NCBI RefSeq assembly: GCF_003269065.1 | Contig: NZ_QLTA01000020.1 | Location: 19,139-83,138 of the forward strand | From: Paracidovorax anthurii | Lineage (GTDB): Bacteria; Pseudomonadota; Gammaproteobacteria; Burkholderiales; Burkholderiaceae_C | DNA: 64,000 nt | Direction: 5' to 3' | Part shown: positions 52,013-62,390 of the stretch, piece after piece | Layout of the letters: each line of letters starts with the position of its first letter | Position numbering within the stretch: the stretch's first letter is position 1 | The notes under the pieces: model-generated | What the model was told of the DNA's origin: nothing | Database searches by the model: none | Seen by the model: only the letters and a program-made list of their open reading frames with translations | Program-made: the position numbers and the translations under genes

Positions 52013-54139
52013 TCAGCCCACGGCCAGGCGCGAGAGATCGGCCACGCGGTTCATCGCCCCGTGCAGGCTCTGCAGCAGGCCCTGGCGGTTGAGGCGCAGG
52101 TCCAGTTCCTCGGCGTTGACCATCACGTCGTCGAAGAAGGCATCCACGGGCGCGCGCAGCACGGCCAGCGTCTGCAGGCTGCCCGTGTAGTCGCCGGCCG
52201 CGAAGAGCGCGTCGGCCTCGGGCGCGAAGCGCTGCAGGGCCGCGTACAGGTCCTTCTCGGCCTGCTCGCGCAGCAGGTCGGGGTTGACGTGGGCATCCAC
52301 GTCGCCGGCCTTCTTGAGGATGTTGGTGACGCGCTTGTTGGCCGCCGCGAGCGCGGGTGCCTCGGGCAGCGCGGCGAAGGCGCGCACGGCCGCGAGCTGC
52401 TTCTCGACGAGGGCGAGGCGCTGCGGGCGCAGGGCCAGCACGGCATCGACCTCCTGGGCGCTGTAGCCCTGCTCGCGCAGGCTGCCGGCGAGGCGGTCGT
52501 AGATGAAGTCGGCCAGCGCCGCGGTCGCGTCCTGGACCTTGTCGCCGAAGGCCGGGAGGGCGCTGTGCAGCAGGGTTTCCAGGTCGAGGGGCAGCTCCTT
52601 CTCGACCAGCATGCGGATCACGCCGAGCGCGTGGCGGCGCAGCGCGAACGGGTCGCGGTCGCCCGTGGGCAGGTTGCCGATGCCGAACATGCCCACCAGG
52701 GTTTCGAGCTTGTCGGCCAGGGCCACGACCACGCCCACGTCGCCGCGCGGCAGCGTGTCGCCCGCGAAGCGCGGCTTGTAGTGGTCCTCGATGGCATCGG
52801 CCACGGCAGCCAGCAGGCCGTCGGCCTGGGCGTAGTAGCGGCCCATGGTGCCCTGCAGTTCGGGGAACTCGCCCACCATGTCGGTCACGAGGTCGGCCTT
52901 GGCGAGCTGCGCGGCCTGGTCGGCCTGGCGGGCCAGTTCCACGTCGCCGATCTGCTGCGCGATGGCGCGGGCGATGGCCCGCACGCGCTCCACGCGCTCG
53001 CCCTGCGTGCCGAGCTGGTTGTGGTAGACCACCTTGGCCAGCGAGGCCACGCGCGATTCGAGCGGCTTCTTGCGGTCCTGGTCGAAGAAGAACTTGGCGT
53101 CGGCCAGGCGCGGGCGCACCACGCGCTCGTTGCCGCCGGTGACGGCGCTCGCGTCGGCGGGGCGGATGTTGCTCACCACCAGGAAGCGGTGCGTGAGCCG
53201 GCCCTCGGCATCGAGCAGCGGGAAGTATTTCTGGTTGGCCTTCATCGTGAGGATGAGGCACTCCTGCGGCACATCGAGGAACTGCTTCTCGAACTCGCAC
53301 ACCAGCACGTTGGGCCGCTCGACCAGGGCCGTCACTTCGTCGAGCAGCGCATCGTCTTCGATGGGCCGCACGCCGCCGCCCACGCGCTCCGCGGCCGCCT
53401 GCAACTGGCGCACGATCTCGGCGCGGCGCTCGGCGAAGCCGGCGATCACGGCGCCCTCCTCGGCCAGTTGCTGCGCATAGCTGTCGGCGCTGCGGATCAC
53501 CACCGGGTCCACGGCCGCCTCGAAGCGGTGGCCGTGCGTGGCATTGCCCGCCGTGAGGCCCAGCACCGAAACGGACAGCAGCACCTCGGTGCCGTGCAGC
53601 GCCACGAGGCCGTGCGCGGGGCGCACGAAGCTCACGCTGGTCCAGCCCGGCTGCTCGCAGCCCGATTCGAGCTGGTAGCGCATGACCTTGGGGATCGGCA
53701 GTTTGGCCACCGATTCCTGCAGCGCCTTCTGCAGCCCCTCGGCCAGCGTGGCGCCGCGCACGGTGCTGTCGTGGAACAGCGCCTCGGCCTTGCCGTCGGC
53801 CGCGCGGCGCAGGCCGGGCACGGCGGAGGCATCGGCGCCCAGCGCGGCGAGCTTCTTGAGCAGCGCGGGCGTGGCGTTGCCGCCCGCGTCCAGGCCCACG
53901 GTCACGGGCATGAGCTTTTGCGAGACGGCCTTGTCGGCGGCCCGCGGCGCGACCTCGGTGATGTGGGCGGCCAGGCGCCGGGGCGAGGCATAGGCCGTCA
54001 CGCGCGAGGCGGCGGAGGCGAGGCCCAGGGCCTGCAGCTGCGCCAGCAGCACGCCGGCGAAGGCGTCGCCGAGCTTTTGCAGGGCCTTCGGGGGCAGCTC
54101 TTCGACGAACAGTTCAACGAGAAGATTCGGATGGGTCAT
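52013..54139 (-). CDS. glyS: Glycyl-tRNA synthetase beta subunit
   Basis: Beta subunit of the heterotetrameric bacterial glycyl-tRNA synthetase, 708 residues. Recognisable segments are LLVELFVEELPPKALQKLG at the N-terminus, EFEKQFLDVPQECLILTMKANQKYF near residue 286 (in part), and DKLETLVGMFGIGNLPTGDRDPF near 470, with a C-terminal anticodon-binding helical domain. The gene begins 39 nt after glyQ. Confidence 0.97.
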   Translation of the reverse strand: MTHPNLLVELFVEELPPKALQKLGDAFAGVLLAQLQALGLASAASRVTAYASPRRLAAHITEVAPRAADKAVSQKLMPVTVGLDAGGNATPALLKKLAALGADASAVPGLRRAADGKAEALFHDSTVRGATLAEGLQKALQESVAKLPIPKVMRYQLESGCEQPGWTSVSFVRPAHGLVALHGTEVLLSVSVLGLTAGNATHGHRFEAAVDPVVIRSADSYAQQLAEEGAVIAGFAERRAEIVRQLQAAAERVGGGVRPIEDDALLDEVTALVERPNVLVCEFEKQFLDVPQECLILTMKANQKYFPLLDAEGRLTHRFLVVSNIRPADASAVTGGNERVVRPRLADAKFFFDQDRKKPLESRVASLAKVVYHNQLGTQGERVERVRAIARAIAQQIGDVELARQADQAAQLAKADLVTDMVGEFPELQGTMGRYYAQADGLLAAVADAIEDHYKPRFAGDTLPRGDVGVVVALADKLETLVGMFGIGNLPTGDRDPFALRRHALGVIRMLVEKELPLDLETLLHSALPAFGDKVQDATAALADFIYDRLAGSLREQGYSAQEVDAVLALRPQRLALVEKQLAAVRAFAALPEAPALAAANKRVTNILKKAGDVDAHVNPDLLREQAEKDLYAALQRFAPEADALFAAGDYTGSLQTLAVLRAPVDAFFDDVMVNAEELDLRLNRQGLLQSLHGAMNRVADLSRLAVG

Positions 54140-54178
54140 GGTGGTGTGTCTCTCGGTCCGCGGCGGCGCCGTGCGGGC

Positions 54179-55123
54179 TCAGGCGGCTTCCTTCTTCTGC
54201 TGCTGTTGCTGCTCGGCCTTGGCGATGTCGGCCAGCACTTCGTCGGCCCAGGCCTTGGGCGCCATGGGAAAGCCCAGGCGCGCGCGGCTGTCGAGGTAGC
54301 TGCGGGCCACGGCCCGCGCGAGGTTGCGGATGCGGCCGATGTAGGCGGCGCGCTCGGTCACGCTGATGGCGCCGCGCGCGTCCAGCAGGTTGAAGCTGTG
54401 CGCGGCCTTGAGCACCTGCTCGTAGGCCGGCAGCGCGAGCTGCTGCTCCATGAGGTATTTGGCCTGCTTCTCGTGCGCCGCGAAGGCGGTGAAGAGGAAG
54501 TCGGCGTCCGAGTGCTCGAAGTTGTAGGTGGACTGCTCCACCTCGTTCTGGTGGTAGACGTCACCGTACTTCAGCGTGTCGGTCCAGGCGAGGTTGTAGA
54601 CGTTGTCCACGCCCTGCAGGTACATCGCGAGGCGCTCCAGGCCGTAGGTGATCTCGCCCGTGGCGGGCTTGCAGTCGATGCCGCCCACCTGCTGGAAATA
54701 CGTGAACTGCGTCACCTCCATGCCGTTGAGCCAGACCTCCCACCCCAGGCCCCAGGCGCCGAGCGTGGGGTTCTCCCAGTCGTCCTCGACGAAGCGGATG
54801 TCGTTCTTCTTCAGGTCGAAGCCCAGCGCTTCCAGGCTGCCGAGGTACAGCTCCAGGATGTTGGCCGGCGCGGGCTTGAGCACCACCTGGTACTGGTAGT
54901 AGTGCTGCAGGCGGTTGGGGTTCTCGCCGTAGCGGCCGTCCTTGGGGCGGCGGCTGGGCTGCACGTAGGCGGCCTTCCACGGCTCCGGGCCCAGCGCGCG
55001 CAGGAAGGTGGCGGTGTGCGAGGTGCCCGCGCCCACTTCCATGTCGTAGGGCTGCAGGAGCGCGCAGCCCTGGGCGTCCCAGTACGACTGCAGCTTCAGG
55101 ATGATTTGCTGGAAGGTCAACAT
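54179..55123 (-). CDS. glyQ: Glycyl-tRNA synthetase alpha subunit
   Basis: Catalytic alpha subunit, 314 residues. [20 protein letters not shown] and [20 protein letters not shown] are near the N-terminus, with [20 protein letters not shown] (motif 2 region) and [20 protein letters not shown]. The ATG at 55123 gives [11 protein letters not shown]; the longer frame is rejected. A Gln/Lys/Ala-rich tail closes the protein. First gene of the minus-strand block down to the rhodanese gene. Confidence 0.97.
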   Translation of the reverse strand: MLTFQQIILKLQSYWDAQGCALLQPYDMEVGAGTSHTATFLRALGPEPWKAAYVQPSRRPKDGRYGENPNRLQHYYQYQVVLKPAPANILELYLGSLEALGFDLKKNDIRFVEDDWENPTLGAWGLGWEVWLNGMEVTQFTYFQQVGGIDCKPATGEITYGLERLAMYLQGVDNVYNLAWTDTLKYGDVYHQNEVEQSTYNFEHSDADFLFTAFAAHEKQAKYLMEQQLALPAYEQVLKAAHSFNLLDARGAISVTERAAYIGRIRNLARAVARSYLDSRARLGFPMAPKAWADEVLADIAKAEQQQQQKKEAA

Positions 55124-55427
55124 GCGTGTGTGTGTCCTGGCGCCCGGGGCTCCGCGGGCCAGGGGCCCGGACGCGGTCAAGAGAATGGGCCGCGCTCAAG
55201 CGCGGGACCGCAGATTCTACGGGCGCGGGCCACGGCCCCTGGCAGCCCGTGGCGGCGCGGCCCTCCCGGCCCGGCCGACAGGGCCGATGGCGCACCGTGG
55301 TATTTGCGCGTCGGCACCGCCCACCCGACATTCCGCAGTGCAGAATCCACGCTCCGGCATGGAAGCCCGCCCCGAGGGCGCCATGCGGGGCCCAGCCTTT
55401 CTCGAAAAAAACAGGACCACGACACGC
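55124..55427. other. 304-bp divergent intergenic region, glyQ / cytochrome c
   Basis: Contains the promoters of the divergent glyQ and cytochrome genes. I see no gene, strong inverted repeat or riboswitch-like structure; a glycine riboswitch would not be expected here and is not evident. Confidence 0.5.
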
Positions 55428-56465
55428 ATGAAACGGGTGGAAGCGCTTTCACTTTTCCTCGGCCTCTGGGCCTTCGCCGGCTCCGCGCAGGCCTTCGACA
55501 TCGCGCCGCACCAGGTCGGCGACACCCTGCCCACCCCGCAGGCGCGCGCCATGCTGGAGCGCTATGCGGCGCGCCCGCCCCAGCCCTGGCGCGAGCCCGA
55601 CGCGGCGCGCATCCCGGCAGGCCCCGAGGGCGATGCGGTCCGCGAGGGCATCAATCTGCTGCGCAACACCTCGCCCCGCGTCGGCAAGCTCGCGCCCGAC
55701 GCATCGAAGCGCATGGGCTGGAACAGCCTGAACTGCGTGCACTGCCACCAGGCGGGCCCGTCCGGCCTGCCCGGCACCAAGCCCTACGCGCTGCCGCTGG
55801 TGAACGCCGTCAACGACTACCCGAAGTTCGACATCAAGTCCGGCAAGATCATCTCGCTGGAGCAGCGCGTGATCGGCATGTTCGGCCCCGGCAGCGTGCC
55901 GGTCACGCCGGAGTCGCCCGAGGTGAAATCCATCGTCGCCTATCTGCGCTGGCTGGCGCAGGGCACGCCGCCCCACTCGGCCATGGAGCGCACGGGCCTG
56001 ATGCCCCTGCCGCCCACCCGGCGGGCGGCCGACCCGCGGCGCGGCGCGAAGCTCTACGCCGCGCTGTGCAGCAGCTGCCACGGCACGGACGCCGCCGGCC
56101 AGCGCCGCCCCGATTTCGACGCCGGGGGCGGATACCTGTTCCCGCCGATCGCGGGCAGCGACACCTACGACAACGCGGGCCACATGTTCGCGGTGCCGCT
56201 GCTCGCGCGCTACATCCGCGCCTCGATGCCCCTGGGCGCCACGCACGACCGGCCCCAGCTCACGCCGGAGCAGGCACTCGACATCGCGGCCTTCCTGAAC
56301 GACGACGCAACGCCCCGCCTGCAGAACCCGAACCGCCAGCGCCTCTACCCGGACCCCGCGCTGCGCCCGCAGGGCTTCGCGATCCCGGAACACTTCCCCG
56401 GGCAGCCCGAGGCCTACCGCCGGGCGAAGTTCGGGCCGTTCCGCGATGTCAACGAGAACTATTGA
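55428..56465 (+). CDS. Diheme c-type cytochrome, TsdA-like
   Basis: A 345-residue secreted cytochrome. The signal peptide ends at SAQA near residue 23. Two heme sites, CVHCH at about residues 103-107 and CSSCH at about 214-218, each sit in a cytochrome c fold. The segment SGKIISLEQRVIGMFGPGS after the first heme resembles thiosulfate dehydrogenase (TsdA) proteins, which oxidise thiosulfate to tetrathionate; other diheme cytochromes share it. The ATG at 55428 follows no clear RBS. Divergent from glyQ, convergent with fabB. Substrate remains uncertain. Confidence 0.82.
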   Translation: MKRVEALSLFLGLWAFAGSAQAFDIAPHQVGDTLPTPQARAMLERYAARPPQPWREPDAARIPAGPEGDAVREGINLLRNTSPRVGKLAPDASKRMGWNSLNCVHCHQAGPSGLPGTKPYALPLVNAVNDYPKFDIKSGKIISLEQRVIGMFGPGSVPVTPESPEVKSIVAYLRWLAQGTPPHSAMERTGLMPLPPTRRAADPRRGAKLYAALCSSCHGTDAAGQRRPDFDAGGGYLFPPIAGSDTYDNAGHMFAVPLLARYIRASMPLGATHDRPQLTPEQALDIAAFLNDDATPRLQNPNRQRLYPDPALRPQGFAIPEHFPGQPEAYRRAKFGPFRDVNENY

Positions 56466-56574
56466 GCCGGTGCCCGCCCGCCGCCGCACCGGGGCGGGCG
56501 CAGCCCCAGGCGGGCGGGCCATCGAAGCAGGAAACCGGCGAAAACACCGCGACCGCTTCGATGGCGGAGCCGCG

Positions 56575-57798
56575 TCAGCCTTCCCAGCGGCGCAGTACCA
56601 GGCAGGCGTTGGTGCCGCCGAAGCCGAAGCTGTTGGACAGCGCCGTGCGCAGCGGGGCTTCGCGCGTGGCGGTCACGAGGGGCATGCCCTCCACGGCGGG
56701 GTCGGGCGCCTCGACGTTGGCCGAGCCGGCGATGAAGCCCTTCTGGAGCATGATCAGGCAGTAGATCGCCTCCTGCACGCCGGTCGCGCCCAGCGAGTGG
56801 CCGGTGAGCGATTTGGTGGAGGAGAACGGCGGCACGGCGTCGCCGAACACCTCGCGGATGGCGCGCAGCTCGGGCACGTCGCCCACGGGGGTAGAGGTGC
56901 CGTGGGTGTTGATGTAGTCGATGGGCCCGTCCAGGCCCTCGATCGCCTGGCGCATGCAGGCGATGGCGCCGTCGCCCGAGGGCGCGACCATGTCGGCGCC
57001 GTCGGAGGTGGCGCCAAAGCCGACCACCTCGCCGAGGATGGTGGCGCCGCGCGCCTGCGCATGCTCCAGGCTCTCCAGCACCACGGCGCCGCCGCCGCCC
57101 GAGAGCACGAAGCCGTCGCGGTTCGCGTCGTAGGCGCGCGAGGCCTGCTCGGGCGTGTCGTTGTACTTGCTGGACATGGCGCCCATGGCGTCGAACAGCA
57201 GGCCCATGCCCCAGGTGACCTCTTCGCCGCCACCCGCGAACATCACGTCCTGCATGCCCCAGGCGATCTGCTGCGCGGCCGCGCCGATGCAGTGCGCCGA
57301 GGTGCTGCAGGCCGAGGTGATGGAGTAGTTGATGCCCTTGATGCCGTAGTTGGTCGAGAGGCAGGCCGACACGGTCGAGCTCATGCAGCGCGTGACCTGG
57401 TACGGCCCCACGCGGCGAATGCCCTTGGAGCGCAGGATGTCGGCGGATTCGATCTGGTTCTCGGGCGAGCCGCCGCCCGAGCCCATGATGAGGCCGGTGC
57501 GTGGGTGCGAGACCTGGCTTGGCGTGAGCCCGGCCTGGGCGATGGCGTCGGCCAGGGCGAGGTGGGCATAGGCCGCCGCGTCGCCCATGAAGCGCAGTTG
57601 CTTGCGGTCGATGCGCGCCTCCAGGTCGATCTCGGGCACGCCTGCCACCTGGCTGCGCATGCCCAGCTCGGCGAATCGCGGCATGGCGCGGATGCCCGGA
57701 CGGCTCTCGCGCAGCGCGGCCTCCACGGTGGCGAGGTCGTTGCCGATGCACGAGACGATGCCCGCGCCGGTGATGACGACACGCTTTTTCATGCTCAT
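56575..57798 (-). CDS. fabB: Beta-ketoacyl-ACP synthase I FabB
   Basis: Elongates acyl chains and keeps the cis double bond pathway going, 407 residues. Catalytic residues: Cys in [12 protein letters not shown] near 163, His in [11 protein letters not shown] near 300, His in [12 protein letters not shown] near 335; [14 protein letters not shown] closes the protein. The ATG at 57798 overlaps the fabA stop as ATGA, so the two are translationally coupled. Confidence 0.96.
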   Translation of the reverse strand: MSMKKRVVITGAGIVSCIGNDLATVEAALRESRPGIRAMPRFAELGMRSQVAGVPEIDLEARIDRKQLRFMGDAAAYAHLALADAIAQAGLTPSQVSHPRTGLIMGSGGGSPENQIESADILRSKGIRRVGPYQVTRCMSSTVSACLSTNYGIKGINYSITSACSTSAHCIGAAAQQIAWGMQDVMFAGGGEEVTWGMGLLFDAMGAMSSKYNDTPEQASRAYDANRDGFVLSGGGGAVVLESLEHAQARGATILGEVVGFGATSDGADMVAPSGDGAIACMRQAIEGLDGPIDYINTHGTSTPVGDVPELRAIREVFGDAVPPFSSTKSLTGHSLGATGVQEAIYCLIMLQKGFIAGSANVEAPDPAVEGMPLVTATREAPLRTALSNSFGFGGTNACLVLRRWEG

Positions 57799-58340
57799 GC
57801 CCCCGCTCCCTCCTGCGCCGGAGCCGCCGCGCCGGCCGCATCCTCGCGCTTGAACAGGCCCACGCGCAGGTCGGAGGCCGCGTAGATCTCCTGGCCGTCG
57901 GCCAGCAGGCGGGCATCGCCGATGGCCATGACCAGCTTGCGCTTGATGACGCGCTTGATGTCGATTTCGTAGGTGACGAGCTTCACGCCCGGGCCCACCT
58001 CGCCCGTGAACTTGACCTCGCCCGCACCCAGGGCGCGGCCCCGGCCGGGCAGTTGCAGCCAGGTGAGGTAGAAGCCGATGAGCTGCCACATGGCGTCCAG
58101 GCCCAGGCAGCCGGGCATGACGGGATCGCCCTGGAAGTGGCAGTCGAAGAACCAGAGGTCGGGGCGCACGTCGAGTTCGGCGCGAATCTTTCCCAGCCCG
58201 TGCGCGCCACCGTCGGCGTCGATGTGCGTGATGCGGTCGAACATCAGCATGGGCGGCAGCGGCAGTCGCCCGCTGTCAGGGGTGAACAGCCTGCCTTCAC
58301 CCGAGGCGATCAGTTGTTCATAGGAAAAGGATTCAGCCAT
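57795..58340 (-). CDS. fabA: 3-hydroxydecanoyl-ACP dehydratase/isomerase FabA
   Basis: Introduces the double bond in anaerobic unsaturated fatty acid synthesis, 181 residues. Active-site pair: His in [14 protein letters not shown] near residue 71 and Asp in [15 protein letters not shown] near 85. The N-terminus [19 protein letters not shown] is typical. The intergenic region upstream (58341-58606) must hold its promoter; it also holds the ansB terminator. With fabB it forms the E. coli type unsaturated fatty acid pair. Confidence 0.96.
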   Translation of the reverse strand: MAESFSYEQLIASGEGRLFTPDSGRLPLPPMLMFDRITHIDADGGAHGLGKIRAELDVRPDLWFFDCHFQGDPVMPGCLGLDAMWQLIGFYLTWLQLPGRGRALGAGEVKFTGEVGPGVKLVTYEIDIKRVIKRKLVMAIGDARLLADGQEIYAASDLRVGLFKREDAAGAAAPAQEGAGA

Positions 58341-58504
58341 TGTCAGTCGTGCTCCAGATGGGCGCGGGCGCCGCGTTTCGTGTGCGAGCGAGCCGGCGGA
58401 CCGGCGGTCGCAAACACGTATTATCCAGTCTGCGGAGCGTCCGGGCCCCTTGCGGACGCGACAAACCACGCGCCGGCGCACCGTGGCCGATTCATGCGAT
58501 GCAG

Positions 58505-58529
58505 AAAAAAAGGCCGCATGAAGCGGCCT
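58505..58529 (-). terminator. Rho-independent terminator after the asparaginase gene
   Basis: Stem AGGCCGC/GCGGCCT (58511-58517 and 58523-58529) with a 5-base loop, followed on the minus strand by a run of seven T residues. It lies about 78 bases beyond the stop of the minus-strand asparaginase gene. Confidence 0.88.
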
Positions 58530-58606
58530 GGTGGGGGTGGAAGCAGCGCCCGGCCCCGGGAAGGCGGCCATGGAAGCCCCCCACCCGCGGCCATGGCCGC
58601 AACCGA

Positions 58607-59807
<1,201 letters not shown>

Positions 59808-59832
59808 CTTTCCGATCCGCCTCTCCCATGCC

Positions 59833-60771
59833 ATGAATCTCCGGCAACTCGAAGTCTTCCAGGCCGTCATGCAGACGGGCAACATGAGCGCCGCCGCCCG
59901 ACTGGTCAGCATCACGCCCTCAGCCGTCAGCAAAACCATCGCCCACGCCGAACTGCAGCTCGGCTACCCGCTCTTCAGCCGCGTGCGCGGCGCGCTCGTG
60001 CCCACGCCCGAGGCCCAGGCGCTGTTCGCGGCCTCGGGCCAGATCCACCGCCAGCTCGACGAACTGCGCCGCACCGCCCTCAACCTGCGCCAGCCCGAGG
60101 GCGGGCAGGTGCGGCTGGGCGCGGTCCCCTCGGTCACGCACACCTTCCTGCCCATCGTGCTGGAACTGCACGCGCGCGAATCGCCGCGCGTGAAGGTGGA
60201 GGTGCGCACGCTGCACCCCGACCAGATGGCGCAGGCGCTCACGACGCGCACGGTGGATTTCGCGCTGGGCTTCTACCCGCACCCGCACCCGCAGGTGGTC
60301 AGCGGCATGCTGGTGAGCGGGCCGCTGTCGATCGCGGTGGGCCGCGACATCTGGCAGCGCGCCGTGCGCGTGAGCCGCAACGACCCGATCTCGTTCCTGG
60401 CCAACACGCCCATGATCCAGCTGCTGGGCGACGATCCCATGCGCGCGCCCATGACCGAGCTGGCCCGCAGCCTGGGCGTGCACACCGAGCTCGGCATCCA
60501 GGTGCAGACCTCGCAGCTCGCGGTGGAACTGGTGCGGCGCGGCCTGGGCTGGACGGTGGTGGACTTTCTTACCGCCGGCAACCTGGACCCGGCCGCCGTG
60601 GTGGCCGTGCCGCTGCGCGACCTGGCCCCCATCCCGCTCTATGCCTACCATGCCGAGCACCGCCCGCCCGACCGGCACGCGGCGCGCATGCTGGGCCTGC
60701 TGCCGGGGCTGCTGCACGGCGTGCTGGCGGGGCCGCACCACGCGGACGCGGTGGGCACGGCCACCGCCTGA
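59833..60771 (+). CDS. LysR-family transcriptional regulator
   Basis: A 312-residue LysR protein. The helix-turn-helix lies at residues about 17-37 (GNMSAAARLVSITPSAVSKT); the effector domain contains LGAVPSVTHTFLPIVLELHA and DFALGFYPHPHPQVVSGML. The start MNLRQLEVFQAVM is family-typical; an in-frame ATG 39 bases upstream lies inside the palindromic site. Divergent orientation suggests control of the asparaginase gene; an amino-acid or nitrogen-status effector is inferred. It is convergent with lnt, 9 bases apart. Confidence 0.93.
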   Translation: MNLRQLEVFQAVMQTGNMSAAARLVSITPSAVSKTIAHAELQLGYPLFSRVRGALVPTPEAQALFAASGQIHRQLDELRRTALNLRQPEGGQVRLGAVPSVTHTFLPIVLELHARESPRVKVEVRTLHPDQMAQALTTRTVDFALGFYPHPHPQVVSGMLVSGPLSIAVGRDIWQRAVRVSRNDPISFLANTPMIQLLGDDPMRAPMTELARSLGVHTELGIQVQTSQLAVELVRRGLGWTVVDFLTAGNLDPAAVVAVPLRDLAPIPLYAYHAEHRPPDRHAARMLGLLPGLLHGVLAGPHHADAVGTATA

Positions 60772-60780
60772 CGCGGCCCG

Positions 60781-62388
60781 TCAGCGCGGGCGCCGCCCGG
60801 CCGCCACGATCGCGGCCACGGCCCCGGCCACCCCCAGCAGCCACAGCGGCCACAGCCCCGCGCGGGCCGCCCACCACGCGAACGGCGTGGGCGGGCCGTC
60901 GCGGCCTTCCACTTCGCCCTCCAGGATGCCGCGCTGCTGCGTCGGCAGGCGCCGCACGACCACGCCGCGGTGGTCGATCAGCGCCGTGGCGCCGGTGTTG
61001 GTGGCCCGCGCCATGGGCCGCTCGAACTCCAGCGCGCGCATGCGGCTGATGGACAGGTGCTGGTCGATGGCCACCGAGTCGCCGAACCACGCGATGTTGC
61101 TCATGTTCACGAAGAGGGTGGGCGCGGCCGAGGGGTCGGCGAAGCGCGCCGCCAGCTCCTCGCCGAACAGATCCTCGTAGCAGATGTTGGGCGCGATGCG
61201 CTGGCCCGCCCACGCGAAAGGCGCCTGGCCCACCGCGCCCCGGTTGAAGTCGCCCAGGGGGATGTTCATCAGCTCGGTGAACCAGCGGAAGAACGGCGGC
61301 ACGAACTCGCCGAAGGGCACGAGGTGGTGCTTGTCGTAGCGGTAGCGCTCCGCCTGCCCGGGCGCGAAGCCGACGACCGAGTTGGTGTAGCCCTGCTCCG
61401 GGTCGCCCAGCGGGATGCCCAGCAGCGCGGCGCGGGCGTCCGCGCCGGTGCTGGCGGTGTAGCGCCGGTCGATGGATTCCAGGTAGCCCGGCACGAGCTG
61501 CTGGGGCAGCAGCGGGATGGCCGTCTCCGGCGCCACCACCAGCGATGCCCGGGTGCCGCGCAGCGCGTCGCCGTACCACTGCAGGGCCAGGGGGACGCCG
61601 CTGCCGGGCTGGAACTTCTCGTCCTGCGGGATATTGCCCTGCAGCAGCGCCACGGACAGCTTCGCGGGCGCGCGCATCGGGGTGTGGCACAGCTCCACCG
61701 CGCAGTGGCGGTGCGCGGCCAGGCCCGCCCACGCGGCGGCCGCCACGGCGGCCAGGGCCCAGCACCCGGGACGGCGCAGATCGGACGCGCGCATCTGGGC
61801 CGCGAGCATCGCCGCCACCGCCGCCACCGCGCCGATGCCGTACACCCCCACCCAGCGCGCCAGCACGGCCAGCGGGCCTTCCACATGCGCGTAGCCGCCC
61901 GCGCCCCAGGGGAAGCCCGTCCACCAGACGCCGCGCGCCAGTTCCGCCAGCAGCCAGAGTGCTCCAAAAAGCATAGCAGCCCATGTCCGTTTCTCGCCGA
62001 CATGGGGGCCGAAAGCCTTGAAAACCGCCGCCGCGGCCGCGTAATAGCTGCCCAGGAAGGCCGCCAGCGCCAGCACGGCCAGCACGGCCAGCGGCGCGGC
62101 CAGCCCGCCATAGGTGTGCATGGAGATGAACAGCCACCAGAAGGTGCCGGCGAGCCACGCCGTGGCGAAGGCGGCGCCCAGGCCGGCCGCCTGCCGCACG
62201 CTGCGCGCGCCGAGCAGCACGCGCGCGAAGGCCGCCAGCGACGCGAGCTGCAGCCACCACAGCGGCTCCCCGCCCCAGGGCCAGGCGATGGAGGCCGCCT
62301 GGGCCAGGCCGGCGATCAGCGCGGCCGGCCACAGGACCGCCGCGGGCGCCGCGGCAGCGCGCCCGCCGGATGGGAACGGCGCGGGCAT
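60781..62388 (-). CDS. lnt: Apolipoprotein N-acyltransferase Lnt
   Basis: Third enzyme of lipoprotein maturation, inner membrane, 535 residues. An N-terminal multi-TM part precedes the nitrilase domain with catalytic Glu in VVAPETAIPLLP near 287, Lys in YDKHHLVPFGE near 353 and Cys in NICYEDLFGEE near 406. The start follows the corC stop by 2 bases. Residues 130-143, in the loop before a TM helix, are encoded by the 42-nt dispersed element (copy C). The C-terminus is a final TM and a basic tail. Confidence 0.95.
   Translation of the reverse strand: MPAPFPSGGRAAAAPAAVLWPAALIAGLAQAASIAWPWGGEPLWWLQLASLAAFARVLLGARSVRQAAGLGAAFATAWLAGTFWWLFISMHTYGGLAAPLAVLAVLALAAFLGSYYAAAAAVFKAFGPHVGEKRTWAAMLFGALWLLAELARGVWWTGFPWGAGGYAHVEGPLAVLARWVGVYGIGAVAAVAAMLAAQMRASDLRRPGCWALAAVAAAAWAGLAAHRHCAVELCHTPMRAPAKLSVALLQGNIPQDEKFQPGSGVPLALQWYGDALRGTRASLVVAPETAIPLLPQQLVPGYLESIDRRYTASTGADARAALLGIPLGDPEQGYTNSVVGFAPGQAERYRYDKHHLVPFGEFVPPFFRWFTELMNIPLGDFNRGAVGQAPFAWAGQRIAPNICYEDLFGEELAARFADPSAAPTLFVNMSNIAWFGDSVAIDQHLSISRMRALEFERPMARATNTGATALIDHRGVVVRRLPTQQRGILEGEVEGRDGPPTPFAWWAARAGLWPLWLLGVAGAVAAIVAAGRRPR
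61960..62026 (-). repeat. Dispersed element, copy C (inside lnt, 42-nt core 61960-62001)
   Basis: On the minus strand GGTTTTCAAGG, CATGTCG and CGAGAAA match the intergenic copy at 17.4 kb, and the core has GCTAT at positions 25-29 and AGCA at the end. In gene frame it reads V G E K R T W A A M L F G A, Lnt residues 130-143. Confidence 0.7.
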
Positions 62389-62390
62389 GC

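Noticed and set aside
51356..56764. Very long open frame on the plus strand opposite glyS and glyQ
   Set aside because: It is the antisense shadow of high-GC genes; its protein is a low-complexity mix of Arg, Gly, Ala, His and Val without motifs, and the opposite strand has well known genes.
58341..58606. A clear FabR-type or sigma-70 promoter for fabA
   Set aside because: GATAAT on the minus strand near 58422 looks like a -10 box, but no matching -35 or regulator site could be supported.
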